Assembly (NCBI GenBank): GCA_021292105.1
Contig: CM037871.1
Location: 38,007,182-38,071,181, forward strand
Length of the DNA stretch: 64,000 nt
DNA from: Anadara kagoshimensis
Lineage: Eukaryota; Mollusca; Bivalvia; Arcoida; Arcidae
Direction: 5' to 3'
A program made the translations under genes and the position numbers. Under the pieces are notes generated by a model that saw only the letters and a program-made list of their open reading frames with translations, did not search any database and had not been told where the DNA came from. Below are positions 35,201-46,757 of this stretch, piece by piece. The first letter of the stretch is position 1. Each line of letters opens with the position of its first letter.

Positions 35201-38200
35201 TTCAAGAAAATGAAACAAACTGTGTTGTTTGACTTTCTAGAATAAAACTAGGATTAAGCAACTGATACAAATGTTAAAGATACCAGGCAAGCGATCACTG
35301 AGCTTGACCATGAATCAATTGCAGGTGGAAGTGTTTCTATACATGCTACTCCAAAATAAAAAGTAACAGAAATTGAAAGTAGAAAATCTGAAATTTGCGA
35401 AAAGCCCAAGAATTAATAAATTAATCAAATACAAATATCACAATATTATCTTTTATAATTGTAGTGACTATGCCAAGCTCAAGCTAAATTGCTCAATGCT
35501 GAAATTTTTTTTCTCCATCTAGTCACTGTGGCGAGTGATACAGATGTATTAATAATTCTATCTGAGACTTGATACAAACATATTTACTATAATCGTGTTG
35601 TTCACCATACATTCAAAATGGCATCTAAGATCCTAAATTTAGAAGAGATGGTTTTAATTGATTATGAAGTTAAAATTTACTCTGATGTTAACATTCATTT
35701 CTGTTTATGTATGTGCCAGGTTTTAATTGACTCTGAATGGATATGAATGATAAAATTACATACTTGTGTGCAGATTTTGGATATAAGTTATTATTTTTTT
35801 TTGCATTTGTACAATAGTCACGTTGTGTCCATATTGTTACATATTGCCATAAAACTAAAGGAAAGGGAGATAAATATTTCTTGATGATTATGATAACATG
35901 GATGCCATTTTGAATGCAATGTTATTGTTCACCTCTGTTCAAGAGACACACAAATTGTTTGCATGAGTGGATTGGAAGTGAAAGCGTTGTTGAACTCATC
36001 AAGATAACCTGGTCTAAATCAAAGTTCTGCATGCTTTATATAATCAAAATTTGACTTTTCTTTCATTTTTATTAATGGCATTTTGATGTATCGAAATACA
36101 GGTACCTGTAATATTAAAAAATATTTTTAAATTTTCAGATATTTCATGCTTTACCAAAAGACATGGCATTGACAAGGAATTTATTGGAAATCTACGTATC
36201 TATGTTAAATGATGACTCTGTAAGTAAAATTATACAATCATATGTATGTGTGTTTTAATTATTGTATATCTATTGATCTTTTGTTCATGTACAAATTTGA
36301 GCACAAATTATACTTAGGCAAAATCACTTGGTCTGAACTAGCATAAATTTCATTGATCACCCTGTTCACTAAGATCAAATTTAATTTGGTGATGGATTTT
36401 AAGTAACTTTACTGTAGCATCGCCAAAAATAGTACATTGCTAAAATTAATATTTTACACAAATATTTAAAAGACTTATATCTAATGATATCTGTATAAAT
36501 ACATGTATAATCATCATATGACATTGTTGTCCTTCAAAGAAATTTCTCACGTAGTGATTGGTTAACTTGTTAACTTAATAGTACATAGAACTATGTTTGA
36601 AAATCTGCAGGGGTACATAAATGCTCTTGACGCTTAGTGGTAAAAGGGAAGTAACTCATACATTCTGGAACTTTAGTTATGGTAAACAAACATGACGACA
36701 ACATGCGTACATTACAAAGCATACAAATTCCAAGTTAAATGGAGCATACTAATCTCCTTTGAAAGGTGACAAAAATGTTAAACAAGCTTTTTGGCAGGTT
36801 ACACGGCCCCATGTCAAAGATCAATGTACCCTGAGTCACACATAAATCTTTGACAGGGTACATGGGACCATGTAACCTGCCCAAACCCTGTATAACTTAT
36901 ATTGGTAAAACAGGTACAGTTGTACATCGGTGCAGTTTAAATCAAAATGTACATTTTCAAAAGGTACCCGTATATGTAATGCAGAGAATTTGCACCCATT
37001 TATTTTTCATTGGAAGAAAAATTTTTAGTTCTCTAGAAATTTTAAGTTAAATAGCAGAAAAATCAGATATTAAAGTACAGTGTATATTTTTTTTCAGACA
37101 AATTTTGTACACAAAGTGGATGACAGCAGTGGTGGAATGTATGTTGTTAGTATCCTTGAATCTAAAATGTTCTGCAACCTTTATAGTGAAGCTTATAGCT
37201 ACAACCAGCTGAGTTTATGGTTTATTATGGCATGGTGAAACATGTATGTTTAACAGTTTATTTCATCCCCAATGAAATATTGTCCTAGGATAATATTTAC
37301 TTGTGAGATTTGTTACATGGATACTTTTTTAGGTAAATATTATCCATGGATAATATTTTACGGAATAAGCCATGACATTTATTCCTGACAGAAAGATTTT
37401 ACCATGAAATTATATCCTACCGGACATATTTTCACCTGATTAAAATTATTAATTACATATGCGTATGTCATTCTAATCTGAAAAATAACTTCACAACCAT
37501 TTTGTGCCATTGTTTATAATAATTTAATCTGTATTTCCTGTAGTAATAACATATTTATATTAGTTTGAAGAGGACTGATTTCTTAACTTGATCAGATTTA
37601 TACAAGGCACTAACAAAGCTAGCTACATCACATATAGAGTCTGTAGTCTTAGAAAGGTACAGTATAGTTATATATGATCAATATCAGGGATATTGCAAGC
37701 CTAGGCTTATCAAGGCCTTTTAAAAGGTTTTATGGCCATCATCACAGTATTGTTGATAAGTTTGATGTCTCAGGATTGCCCTGGATATATTTGACATTCC
37801 ATAGTTCCATGTTCCTTTCACACAATTTTGATTACACATGTTGTGGATGTAGCTAGCTAAACAGGATGTGATTATCCTTCCGGAGCACCTGGCCTCATTT
37901 CCCTGGTGGAAGCTCACGTGTCTAACCTGACTTGTCAGTTCCAAAGTTTTTACTTTGCTTCTGAATTGTGATTCGGACATAGATTAGTATGTTTATTTTT
38001 GATGATATGAAATGGATTAGTTTGTTTGTTTTTGATATATATATATATTTGTAAATGTTGTATGGATTGTGGTATAAATTGATGTCTTACTTATTAATAT
38101 GTCATTTCTTGGATGCATTCATTCCTTGCCAAATCGGATTTTAGGATAGACCTAAATCAGGTGACTGGCCAATAGACTGTTCAGATTTACACTTAATTTA

Positions 38201-41200
38201 AATTATTTTATTATTTATCATTAGACAAAATATACACAAATTTAACTGAAAGAGATGCAAAATCTGATTTCGGTCACTTGATTTCTCGTATGCAACAATC
38301 ACAGTAGCCCTGTGTCCACCGCATTCACTGAAGAATATGAGTTTATAATATTTTTTTTCAATTGCCTTTATCATTTTTAAAAGGTTTCCTAATGGCATTT
38401 TGGAAGAGAAATTATCATTTTTATTTATCACTTAAAATGTTGTCATATTGTGATTCACCATGTATATCCCTATCATTGTTTTCATATACAATCAAAAAGT
38501 GCCATAAATTAAGTCATATGACAGGGTTCGGACAGGCCTGGAAAAGTCCTTAAATTTTGAGGTTTGCCCTAAAAAGACCCTAAAAACAAGTCTGACCCTA
38601 AAAAGCCCTTGAATTTATCCCGAAGGCCCTAAAAAGCCCTTGAATTTTGCCAATTAGGTGTTGATATGAAATGGTTGTAAATAGACTGATCAAAATAAAT
38701 AAATAAATAAATAAATTGCATTGAAATGAGTGATTTAAAGGTACCTGGCCCTCCCGAACACCCAAAATCAACCCCCACTTCAAGTGTCGTTACTATGGAC
38801 ATGTAAGTAATTGATTTATTGATTTAATTGCACCAATGTTTTTCTTGTAAAATTGTCCCTCTGATTAGGCCTTAAATTTGCAAATGAGGCCTTGAAAAAA
38901 CCCTAAAAAGTCCTTAAATTTTGAGTCCAAATGTCTGTACGAACCCTGTATGATGATGAAAGTCACATGACAATTTGTCCATAACTTTGAAACTCGGAAA
39001 AGGCATATAGAAACTTGGTGTTTAATGTTGCATCAGTAATTTTTCAGCTGATAATGATGCGATCCATTGTATTAATCTCTGAAGATTATTAATCTAAGGA
39101 CAGGTTCATGTATTGTATGTGAGATGTGCAAGTATTCCACAGCATGCTGGGATTTCATTTATTTTCCCAGTAAGATGCTTTATTTCTCTTTTTGCATACA
39201 GGTTTGGATCTAAAAGTTTAAGAATTTTCAAGTTACTTTTAATGAAAAAACATCTGGAACAAAAACAGGTAAATATAATTTAAATTTTTTAATAAAAAAA
39301 ATAGAAAGTGAAAGATAGATCTTTACTGTTGAAATTTAACTTTTTTCGTCTAAGCTGTGCAAAACTAATGTATTTTTATTTCTTATTTCTTTTCTTACTC
39401 AGTCTGTTCTATCGCTTCAGGATGTAAGCGTTCTCTCTCAACCTTCATCAAGTGAACAAACTCACATTGGTCATGCTGAATCTCTCACATTAAAATCTGC
39501 ATTAGTAGGATTTGAGCTGAGGTGTTGAAAATTGTCGTAAGCTGTAAGCTGGCAATTTAGACTTCTTGGCGTGAGAAAGTTTCACAGTTTGCTTGCCAAG
39601 GATCAGTGGTTTTCTCTGGGCAATCCAGTTTCCTCCACCATTCCTGAACTGGCCACCTCCATATAAGTGAAAGAGTCTTTGTTGACTGGGGTGTAAAACA
39701 CCATTACTCCAATCCATTCACTTATCAGAAGCCGCTGCATGATACAGCTTAAATTCAAATATGTCCAGATGTCAGAATTGATATCATAAATTTTTAACCC
39801 CTACCTTTTGAAGAAAAAGAGGAGTGTTAATTTCCAAATTCCTTCCTTCCATCTTTCAAGACAATTGTTTTTGGAGTAATCCTCCAAAATTACTTTATGA
39901 AACTTGGTGCAAAGCATCAACATTGATAGATGTGTATATCATTAACTCAAATTAGTTAGCTTATTTTCCTGGGAGTTGTGGCCCTTTGAACATACCGGTA
40001 AGTACAAATCACAAAAAAACTGCCTACTGGTAGGGGATTCTATTTCAGTGAATTTTGCTTGTTTTTGTATATTTCAGATAGAAGATTGTGCCATGATATC
40101 ATCTAAAGAGGCTAAAGATCTGCTGTATACAATGTTTGCTCAGAATTTTGTACAAATGACGGTACTTATAAATTTATAACTTTCTTGTCTTGTACGTGTA
40201 TATATACTGTATAGAGATGGGATACCGCAGAAAAAAATTACCATGGTATACCACAGTATATACCATGGTATACCACACATCCATTAAGATTCGAAATACA
40301 TGTAGTGTATCTACTCTTATCTAAAATAACAGCTAAGGAATTTGGGCATTGGATATTTTGAGAATATCAAGGATGCTAACACACAATAAAATTCACAGAA
40401 TTGTCTGAATTTAACCAAGTTGATTAAAAACTTGAAATCTAAATCTCATAAGATTATTGTCAAACAAAGATTTTAACAAAATTCAAATGAACACATCAAA
40501 ATTCAAACTGTTATTTCAACAATTATCAACATCATATTGTATGTTAAAATACCAGTATTCGAAGAATTTACCGGGGTATTACAGGTACCTGGTCAATACC
40601 ACGGTAAACTGGTATACAGGTAATACCGCACAGCACTAATAATGTATATCGGGATATTTTTGCATCAGTTAATTGTCGCGAGAATTGTCATTTCAAGATA
40701 TTCACATACTTCTATTTTTGCATCAGATGATGGTCAGTGTAAATGCAAGTAAGTTACATGTATATCGAAATTAAATGATCGCAGAAGTATTATTTTCCGT
40801 CTCATTTCTTCCACGAATTTACGTGAATATGAAAGGAATGTGAAATTTTCCTGATTAACAGTAATAATTCTAAAGTCACTCTCCTGTTATGAGTTTAGAA
40901 CACTTGTATTATAACCGTAAATTTTAATGTCAGTAGCAATATGCAATTTTACAGTGTTAAATCACAATGTTTGCTGAAATTTTTTTGTTGGACAAATGAA
41001 ATAGAATGGGATGGAGTAATGGAGTTTTATGCCCAAGTGAATTTTTTATCATTTATATTGAGGTGGTCAGTTCTGTGATAGTGGAAAAATCTGATATTGC
41101 CTAGAGAAAACCACCTATCTTTGTCAGGGCTCTAAAGTAATGAAACCTGCAATGCAGGTCATAATGCGATCAGACTTTTTCAAGCTAAAATGATTAATTT

Positions 41201-44200
41201 CAATCAAATGTTAGTTTGGAAAGTGAACTGACAAACATTTTTGCACTAGAACCTTTCCAGAGTGGGATTTGAACCTAGGAAGTGGGAGGCGCTTATGATT
41301 CATAACCATGTGCTTTAGACTATTTGACCAACAAGGGCCCCGATTGTCAAATGTTAAGTATATTAAAAGTTTTCTGTCAAAGTTTGTAAAAGTATTTCTA
41401 AATAACTTTGATTTTTTTATTATGGGAAACATTTTACCTCAGATTATGTTATTCCATATTAGCTTAAAATAATATTTTCACATTATCAGATGAATTACCT
41501 AGTCTTGCTGACAACTGTTGTTGATCATAAGATAACTATTTTATTTGTATTTATTTCTAGGAGATTTCCAAAACTCCCGATCATGCTCCATCTAGAACAT
41601 TTTACCTGTTTAGAGTTGAGGTAGACCAGGTAGCCAGGATGATATTACAGAGGTGTTATAAGGTAAACATGTCCTTTATCTCAAGTGATTGTTTAATTTG
41701 ATCCTAAGTCCATAGGCTCATTTGACCTGTGTTCATCTTGAACACACTGACCTGAAGCAAGTGAGAGTATAAGACCCTTTAAATAGAAGGCAGGTCTATT
41801 GTAAGGTAATGGAGTTCGCTAGCATACCGCGTTATTAATACCCATTAATGTTTGTGCAGAACATTTTGGAAAATGTTAATGTCCCAATTCCCCGGATAAC
41901 ATCGTTTTTACAAGAAAATGTCATTTTATGAAATTTCATATCCATTGGAAATAACTATTCCGCACAAACATTAAAGGGTAATACGTGGTACAGCTGCAAA
42001 CCCCATTCTCTGCAATAGACTATTTACAAGTTCTGTGAAGGGTTGTTATCCATTTTGCATTTTATTACAACAACTGTCAACAAATATACTTCCAACAAAA
42101 ACAAAAGAGATTCACCAAACAAGTGTTCCTCGATAACTGGACTAATTCTTTATCTACTTGATTGATATACATGTCTATATATTCTATTCAAAAGTCATCA
42201 CTGACTTTATAAATGTAAAAAAAAATCTAAAGGGGAGACATGAGTAAACTCTCCCGAAAATAATTGAAGCAACACAGACAAATCTTGGTCTATCTGTATA
42301 TGATAAAAGAGAAACTAGTAGTGTTTTAAAGTAATCACATGCAATGCTGAATGAGGTATTTGATGCTCAGTGTCTCAATACATGTCTCATAAGGGGCATA
42401 ACTCCCCATAAATCCTCTAGAAAGCATTTGACACATGTACACATACACATAGTGACAGGGGATAACTAAATGAACATAACACAGTCTGGCTGAGACTGGA
42501 GCCAATGGTGATTTTTTTAAACTGAGACTTCAGCCTTAACAAACTGTCTTTGTGGTAATACAATGTACATGTATTTACAGAAAGATGGTTTAACTGTGAT
42601 ATATTTTTATTATATGAAACCAATGAAAATATATACAGTCAATCCTGTCTATAAAAGCCACCCAAGGGAACCAGTAAAAGTAGCCTTTATGGGCCAGTGG
42701 TCTTTATATACAGGTTAAAATATTATGAATACAGAACAATTGGCATACAATTCTACCGGCCTTTATAATCAGGTGGTCCTTATATAGAGGTGACCTTTAA
42801 GGCAGTTTGGACTGCTAATCTATATAAAAAATAACTCATTTTGTAATTGATGATGATAATCTGTTCATTGTTACAGGCTCAGTATAATGCAATGATAAGA
42901 AGAGATATAGAATTAAATGAAAATAAGTAAGTACATTCCTTAGTACAGCATAATTATAAAGACAAACAGCAGTGACCCTTCTGTTTGACTTTTTATTCAA
43001 ATATTTATTATGAATGAGTATATTTATATACAGGGAACAAACATGAATTTTTGTCTACATAACGAGACTTACTAAGCAGGAACTCTGTTCAAGTATGAAC
43101 TACGAATCCCAATACCGCCCATATATGGGATGGATTCTCCTTTATGAAGGTATCTAATAAAAGGTCAAGCAGACAGGTCATTGTTGTTTGCCTATACAAG
43201 TGACTTCCTTAATGAAAATATAGTTTCAATACTTTTAGTACAGGTACTTACTAATTAAAATCATCAATAAGTGTAAGTACCTGTAATCCTGCTGGATATT
43301 AGTCTTTACTGCTATTAGAAATGAAAAATTTCAAAATGCCATGTTTTCATGTTCCGAGTTGCCAGTTGTCTAAAGTAGCTGCTTACAGATCACAGTTCCT
43401 TTTAAAGTTCTAATTCCACTTGGGCAGTCTGATTTCCTTTAATTTACATTAACTAAATTTTAATACTTTCCAGTGTTGTAAATTTTTTATATCTATCATC
43501 CCGTAGACAGAATTTTTTGACGTCATATTAGCTTATGTCATATTGTGCAGAAAATTTTCATGCAAGGCTAGCTACCGGCGGTTGCCATTGGCAATCAGCT
43601 GTGTTCCGCTTTTAGATTAATGCGCCATTTTTTGTTTTAATGCGCTGGTTTTTTGTTTCATGTGTATAATTTAAAGATTACATGAATGTCATGAATATTG
43701 AACTTATTTTTGAATTTAATCATAAGGAATGATTGTAATTTTTTTTCTATCTATGACCCCATAGATAGAAAAAATTACAATCATTCCTTAATTAATTAAT
43801 TTGGTAATATTGAGTTAAGTGAAATAATCTGCCATGGGTATAAAATACTCGTTATACAAGACTTTTATGTGATGAAATTCAGTTTTTAATAACTGGATAT
43901 GTACACTATTTGAATGATGAACTTAACCAAAAAAAGATTTATGCCTAAAAAGTTTTTTAAGAATGAAATGTTTACAGTTGAAATTAAATAGTGTACATTT
44001 AAGCTTGTCAAAATCCAGACTTATCAAGAACATGCTACAACATTTACAAATTCAGAAATAAGACCATTGATGATATAACTCCCTACTTTCAAGTCATTGG
44101 AAGGACAAAGTGGGACTCAGTATAATTTAATATAAATATACTTTTTGTAGGGCCACAAGCCAGCCCACTTAAAATCCTTTTTGTAGATTTGTATTTCCTA

Positions 44201-45837
44201 AGAAAATATAAATTCAATATATAGAGACAGACTGACTTTACTTGTTTTTTAGGAGACTTTTGGAGAAGCAGGAACGTGTTGATGCCATTATAGCTTCACT
44301 AACTCAGAATGGAGCAGACGGCACACAATTAGAGGAAATCGAGCAGACGATTACACCGCCGGAAAAGGAACAGATTAAAAAAGTTAAAAATATGGTTCAA
44401 ATGTAAGGGTTAGATAATATAGTGAAGCTTTATTTATTGGCATCATTTAATATCTTTAATTTATAATTTCACAAACAAAGTGGTTAGGCTAATTCATAAT
44501 GTTAGATGTCACAGTAAGTATAATGTAAAAAGAACTGTCACTATTCATTTTTGCTCTACACAGTGCCTCTTACCACCTGGGTTAAAATCTCCCTTGGCGC
44601 AGAACCTAGTGCAAGAAAGTTTGTCATCATGCTTGCCAAAAATCAGTTAATTTCTACAGGCATTCCAGTTTCCTCCACCATAACAGAACTGAACCCCTTG
44701 ATATAAGTAAAAATATCTTGACTGGGTCGTAAACATCGTTACTCCATTCCAAACTACTATAAAGATACATGTATAAATATCTGTTCTTCACCTATTCCTG
44801 GTGACATCTAGATATAAGTGAAATGGTTTTAATTGGACATAAATCCACCTATTACTGATCAACATCTACATTTAGTTTTTAGCAAATGGTCAAAGTTTTA
44901 AATGTATTTTATTTTATTTGCTGTTGAGAAGTTTTTTTATGACAATAATAACAGTAACAAATGTAACCATCAGAATCCCTTGACTAAAATATATACCATT
45001 GCAGTACCTCAGTTGGTAGAGTGCTCGCTTCATAAGTGGGAGTTGGTGGGTTTGATCCCTAGCTGGGTCTGACCCAAGACTTGAAAGTGGGTAGTGACTG
45101 TTCTTTCGCCAAGCACTCTGCATTTCAAAATGAAGGTCAGAGTTCTTTTAGATGGGAACTCAAAATAAATGAGGTCCCATGTCACAATGGGCTTAGCACG
45201 ATAAAGAACCCTGCTTATAATGCCATCAGCGAAACACACAGGCAAAATTTCTGCACCTTGGTTTAAGCTGGCAACATCTTGATATAAGTGAAATATTTTT
45301 GACTGGGACATTAAACACCATTACTCTACTACTTGAAGTTTAACACACCGTTTAAGTTTTTTACATCCACAATTCTTAGGAGGAGCTTCATCGTTGGCGG
45401 TACAATAGTGTAAAGTACTGGCTAACAAAGCATTGTGGCTCTCACTGCCATACTTAAAATTTCATTTGGGGCTGATCCTTGTGTTCATCCTTGTTTTTCA
45501 TTTCACTTGCTAAACAGTAGATAGAGTCTCTGGTCACAGTTTTTTCCATTGTCCCAAAACTTCATACTGTAAGGCATACATTGTTAAGAAGCAGGGACTG
45601 TTTCAGCGGGGAACTACAATACAAATCTTCTTTCCGTGTCACTGTGTTTGTTATAGTGAATAATGCACTTTTCATAGAAAATCCAAAAGTAAACATTATT
45701 ATTCAATTGATTGTTGAAGTTTTCCCATTTTTTTTTCTACTTTCAGGTTAGACCAGAGTGAGATCCAGTTAGATGAGACTATATTCTTATTAGAGACCTA
45801 TATATTTTATGCTACACAGTATAGTGTACAGAGGTGA
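29247..45837 (+). CDS. POLR3C: DNA-directed RNA polymerase III subunit RPC3
   Basis: Fifteen exons: 29247-29393, 31033-31294, 31848-32021, 32397-32485, 33247-33354, 34427-34519, 36139-36219, 37098-37149, 37596-37656, 39202-39268, 40078-40161, 41561-41662, 42877-42926, 44253-44402, 45747-45837. They total 1611 bases, all in phase, giving 536 residues against 534 in human. Signature stretches include KLKYIVAET-like first winged helix, RFPKYIYCAKTLYGDAAELL, GIYWKLNFERFHRHFRDQAL, SSGGMYVVNLYKALTKLAT, FGSKSLRIFKLLL, MISSKEAKDLLYTMF, KTPDHAPSRTFYLFRVEV and SEIQLDETIFLLETYI. RPC3 forms, with RPC6 and RPC7, the initiation subcomplex of RNA polymerase III in the nucleus that opens promoters of tRNA and 5S genes. 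A lysine/arginine-rich linker in exon 4 (SRKRKKSSG, KRTRT) resembles the human basic linker. A polyadenylation signal AATAAA lies at 45856-45861. Exon 5's donor (GTTACT) is weak. No frame breaks. Confidence 0.96.
30395..30712 (+). mobile_element. Long-TIR MITE in POLR3C intron 1
   Basis: Starts AACAAACATACTAATCCATG and runs through the arm, GGTAAGCACCCCCTGTTTAG, ATATATCCAGGGCAATCCTG and ATCAAACTTATCAACAATAC to TGCAATATCCCTGAG. It is the cleanest left-to-middle copy of the family in the window. Confidence 0.75.
31370..31602 (+). mobile_element. tRNA-derived SINE in POLR3C intron 2
   Basis: Head GGGCCTCAGTGGATCAGG, body with TTTGCCAGTTTGCTTACTG and TTTCTTCCACCATCCC, tail ATATAAGTGAAAGAATCTTG then ACTGGGATGCAAAAC. 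Confidence 0.75.
32672..33145. repeat. About 100 bp degenerate tandem array in POLR3C intron 4
   Basis: The block GGTCCAAAATTATTAGGTCC recurs at about 32722, 32821, 32920, 33026 and 33120, giving five units of 94-106 bases. Each unit also has a TTTCACCTGTATAAAAAGAC-like block and TTTAACAGT. The wording of the unit resembles the 179 bp TA-inserted MITE family (CTATAAAGGCCACC), which may be its source. Confidence 0.7.
33960..34383 (+). mobile_element. 430 bp dispersed repeat, copy 1
   Basis: Shares almost its whole length with 47841-48285 in the same orientation: AGAGTTCACATGC-like start, ATATATTTGCCGCATGTTAA, TTTACTATCTATTTGCAAAA, AAAACGGAACAGCGATGGGT. An inner pair TTCTAACATGA / TCATGTTAGAA suggests inverted termini of a 320 bp MITE. 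It ends about 45 bases before POLR3C exon 6. Confidence 0.75.
37680..38005 (-). mobile_element. Long-TIR MITE in POLR3C intron 9
   Basis: The plus strand reads AGGGATATTGCAAGCCTAGG through TTGATGTCTCAGGATTGCCC, TGTAGCTAGCTAAACAGG, ACTTGTCAGTTCCAAAG to CGGACATAGATTAGTATG: the minus orientation of the family. It starts about 20 bases after exon 9. Confidence 0.75.
38522..38948. mobile_element. MITE with CAGGGTTCG ends and TATGA target duplication
   Basis: Left end CAGGGTTCGGACAGG and right end CGAACCCTG are inverted; inward lie AAGTCCTTAAATTTTGAG and its reverse complement type. TATGA at 38517-38521 is repeated at 38949-38953. A (AAAT)n run lies inside at about 38695-38715. No coding capacity. 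Confidence 0.75.
39509..39717 (+). mobile_element. tRNA-derived SINE, 5'-diverged
   Basis: The body GGTTTTCTCTGGGCAATCCA, TTTCCTCCACCATTCC and the tail ATATAAGTGAAAGAGTC, TAAAACACCATTACTCCA are clear; the head is degraded. Confidence 0.7.
40213..40630. mobile_element. Possible MITE with GATACCGC / GCGGTAT ends
   Basis: The left part carries GATGGGATACCGCAG and several CCATGGTATACC blocks; the right part GGTATACAGGTAATACCGC is its rough inverse. Ends and target duplication are not clean. Confidence 0.4.
41012..41342 (-). mobile_element. tRNA-derived SINE with internal insertion, minus
   Basis: The plus strand shows GAGTAATGGAGTTTTATGCC, the body with AGAAAACCACC and, after about 90 unrelated bases, AAAGTGAACTGACAAAC, TTGAACCTAGGAAGTGGGAG and the head complement CAAGGGCCCC. 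Confidence 0.65.
42636..42814 (+). mobile_element. 179 bp TA-inserted MITE (pogo-like ends), copy 1
   Basis: CAGTCAATCCTGTCTATAAA at the left; the right end GGCAGTTTGGACTG is inverted to it. Flanked by TA. Five more copies lie at 46579, 53534, 60953, 62479 and 63473. Inside, GGCCTTTATATACAGG-like blocks form further inverted pairs, so the unit can fold on itself. Confidence 0.8.
42957..43196. mobile_element. MITE with TATAGGCAAACAAC ends
   Basis: A third copy of the family at 16124-16348; right end GTCAAGCAGACAGGTCATTG, TTGTTTGCCTATA. It starts about 30 bases after POLR3C exon 13. Confidence 0.7.
43724..43789. repeat. Short near-perfect hairpin
   Basis: Left arm AAGGAATGATTGTAATTTTT... and right arm ...AATTACAATCATTCCTT pair over about 30 bases around the loop ACCC. 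The half CTATCTATG/CATAGATAG sits next to the loop. The sequence at 43490-43520 (ATCTATCATCCCGTAGACAG) resembles the arm tip, so this may be one end of a larger MITE. Confidence 0.7.
44570..44750 (+). mobile_element. tRNA-derived SINE
   Basis: GCCTCTTACCACCTGGGTTA, TTTGTCATCATGCTTGCC, TTTCCTCCACCATAACAG and the tail ATATAAG ... CTTGACTGGGTCGTAAAC with CGTTACTCCA. Confidence 0.7.
44995..45330 (+). mobile_element. tRNA-headed SINE of a second family sharing the same tail
   Basis: Head: CAGTACCTCAGTTGGTAGAG, anticodon-like loop TTCATAA, GGTGGGTTTGATCCCTAG. The central 170 bases (GGTCCCATGTCACAATGGG, GCACGATAAAGAACCC) are unlike the GGCCTC-headed SINEs, but the 3' end returns to GATATAAGTGAAAT, TTGACTGGGAC, TAAACACCATTACTCTACT. 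Confidence 0.75.
45370..45560 (+). mobile_element. Degenerate SINE
   Basis: Only the order of blocks survives: AATAGTGTAAAGTACTGG, GTGGCTCTCACTGCC, TTTCATTTGGGGCTGATCC. It lies about 200 bases before the last POLR3C exon. Confidence 0.45.
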
Positions 45838-46273
45838 CATATTTTGTATTGTTGTAATAAAAAAAAAAAAAATAAATAAAAAGTTTTGTTTTCCTTTCTT
45901 TTTAGTTTATTCACATTCCATGTTATTATATATATCATTTTCATAAATTTATCACAAATTTAAGATTGAAATATAATACAAAGTACTCTTGAATATAAAA
46001 TCTACTTATCATAATTACAATGATTACATTCCTATATTTACATTTATGGTGTTTGGTTGTATTAAACTCTGTTTTAGACCAAATGAAGTTTTAGGACTAT
46101 AATTACATTTGCTAATGTGACGTCACTCATTTCTTGCTGACACCTATGTCCGTGACGTCATTGATAGGCTGTTCCAGGAATTGAAATTGCATGTCGTACA
46201 CGACAGTGTTTTAAATTTATTTCAGGATTCAAAAACAAAAACAAGATTTTCAAAAAATGCAAAATGTAAATAT

Positions 46274-46433
46274 AACCATTAAACTGCCTAGAAATGGCGT
46301 TTAGAGTGCTATAACTTCCATTGCCGTGCAAAGCAAACTAGTCATAACGCGCTAGCGCGCGTTATTCGGTTTGCTTTGCACGGCAATGGAAGTTATAGCA
46401 CTATAAATGCCATTTCTAGGCAGTTTAATGGTT
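46274..46433. repeat. Near-perfect 160 bp foldback palindrome
   Basis: Two 65-base arms (46274-46338 and 46369-46433) differ at about two positions. The 30-base centre is itself a palindrome, ATAACGCGC-TAGC-GCGCGTTAT, with a concentration of CpG unlike the AT-rich surroundings. The termini AACCATTAAACTGCC are flanked by TAAATA-like sequence on both sides. Confidence 0.9.
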
Positions 46434-46578
46434 AAATAACATACTCCAGTCTGATTACATCCATCATTTTAAAATAAACCCCATTTATCCATTTGTCCTG
46501 TTCCCAAATTGTTCTTCATGCAGACAAGTATCTTAAAGTTGGGTATGCATGTGTAACCATCATGTGGTCAATTATATA

Positions 46579-46757
46579 CAGTCCAACCTGTCTGAAAGGC
46601 CACCTATATATAAAGGACAACTGCTTATAAAGGCCAGTAGAATTATATCCCAATTGTTCTTTACTCATATTATCTGAACCTATATATAATGGCTACCTGC
46701 CCATAAAGGCCATTTTTACTGTTTCTATTGGGTGGCCTTTATAGACAGGTATGACTG
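46579..46757 (-). mobile_element. 179 bp TA-inserted MITE, copy 2
   Basis: CAGTCCAACCTGTCTGAAAG at the left and AGACAGGTATGACTG at the right, with TA on both flanks. Reversed relative to copy 1. Confidence 0.8.
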
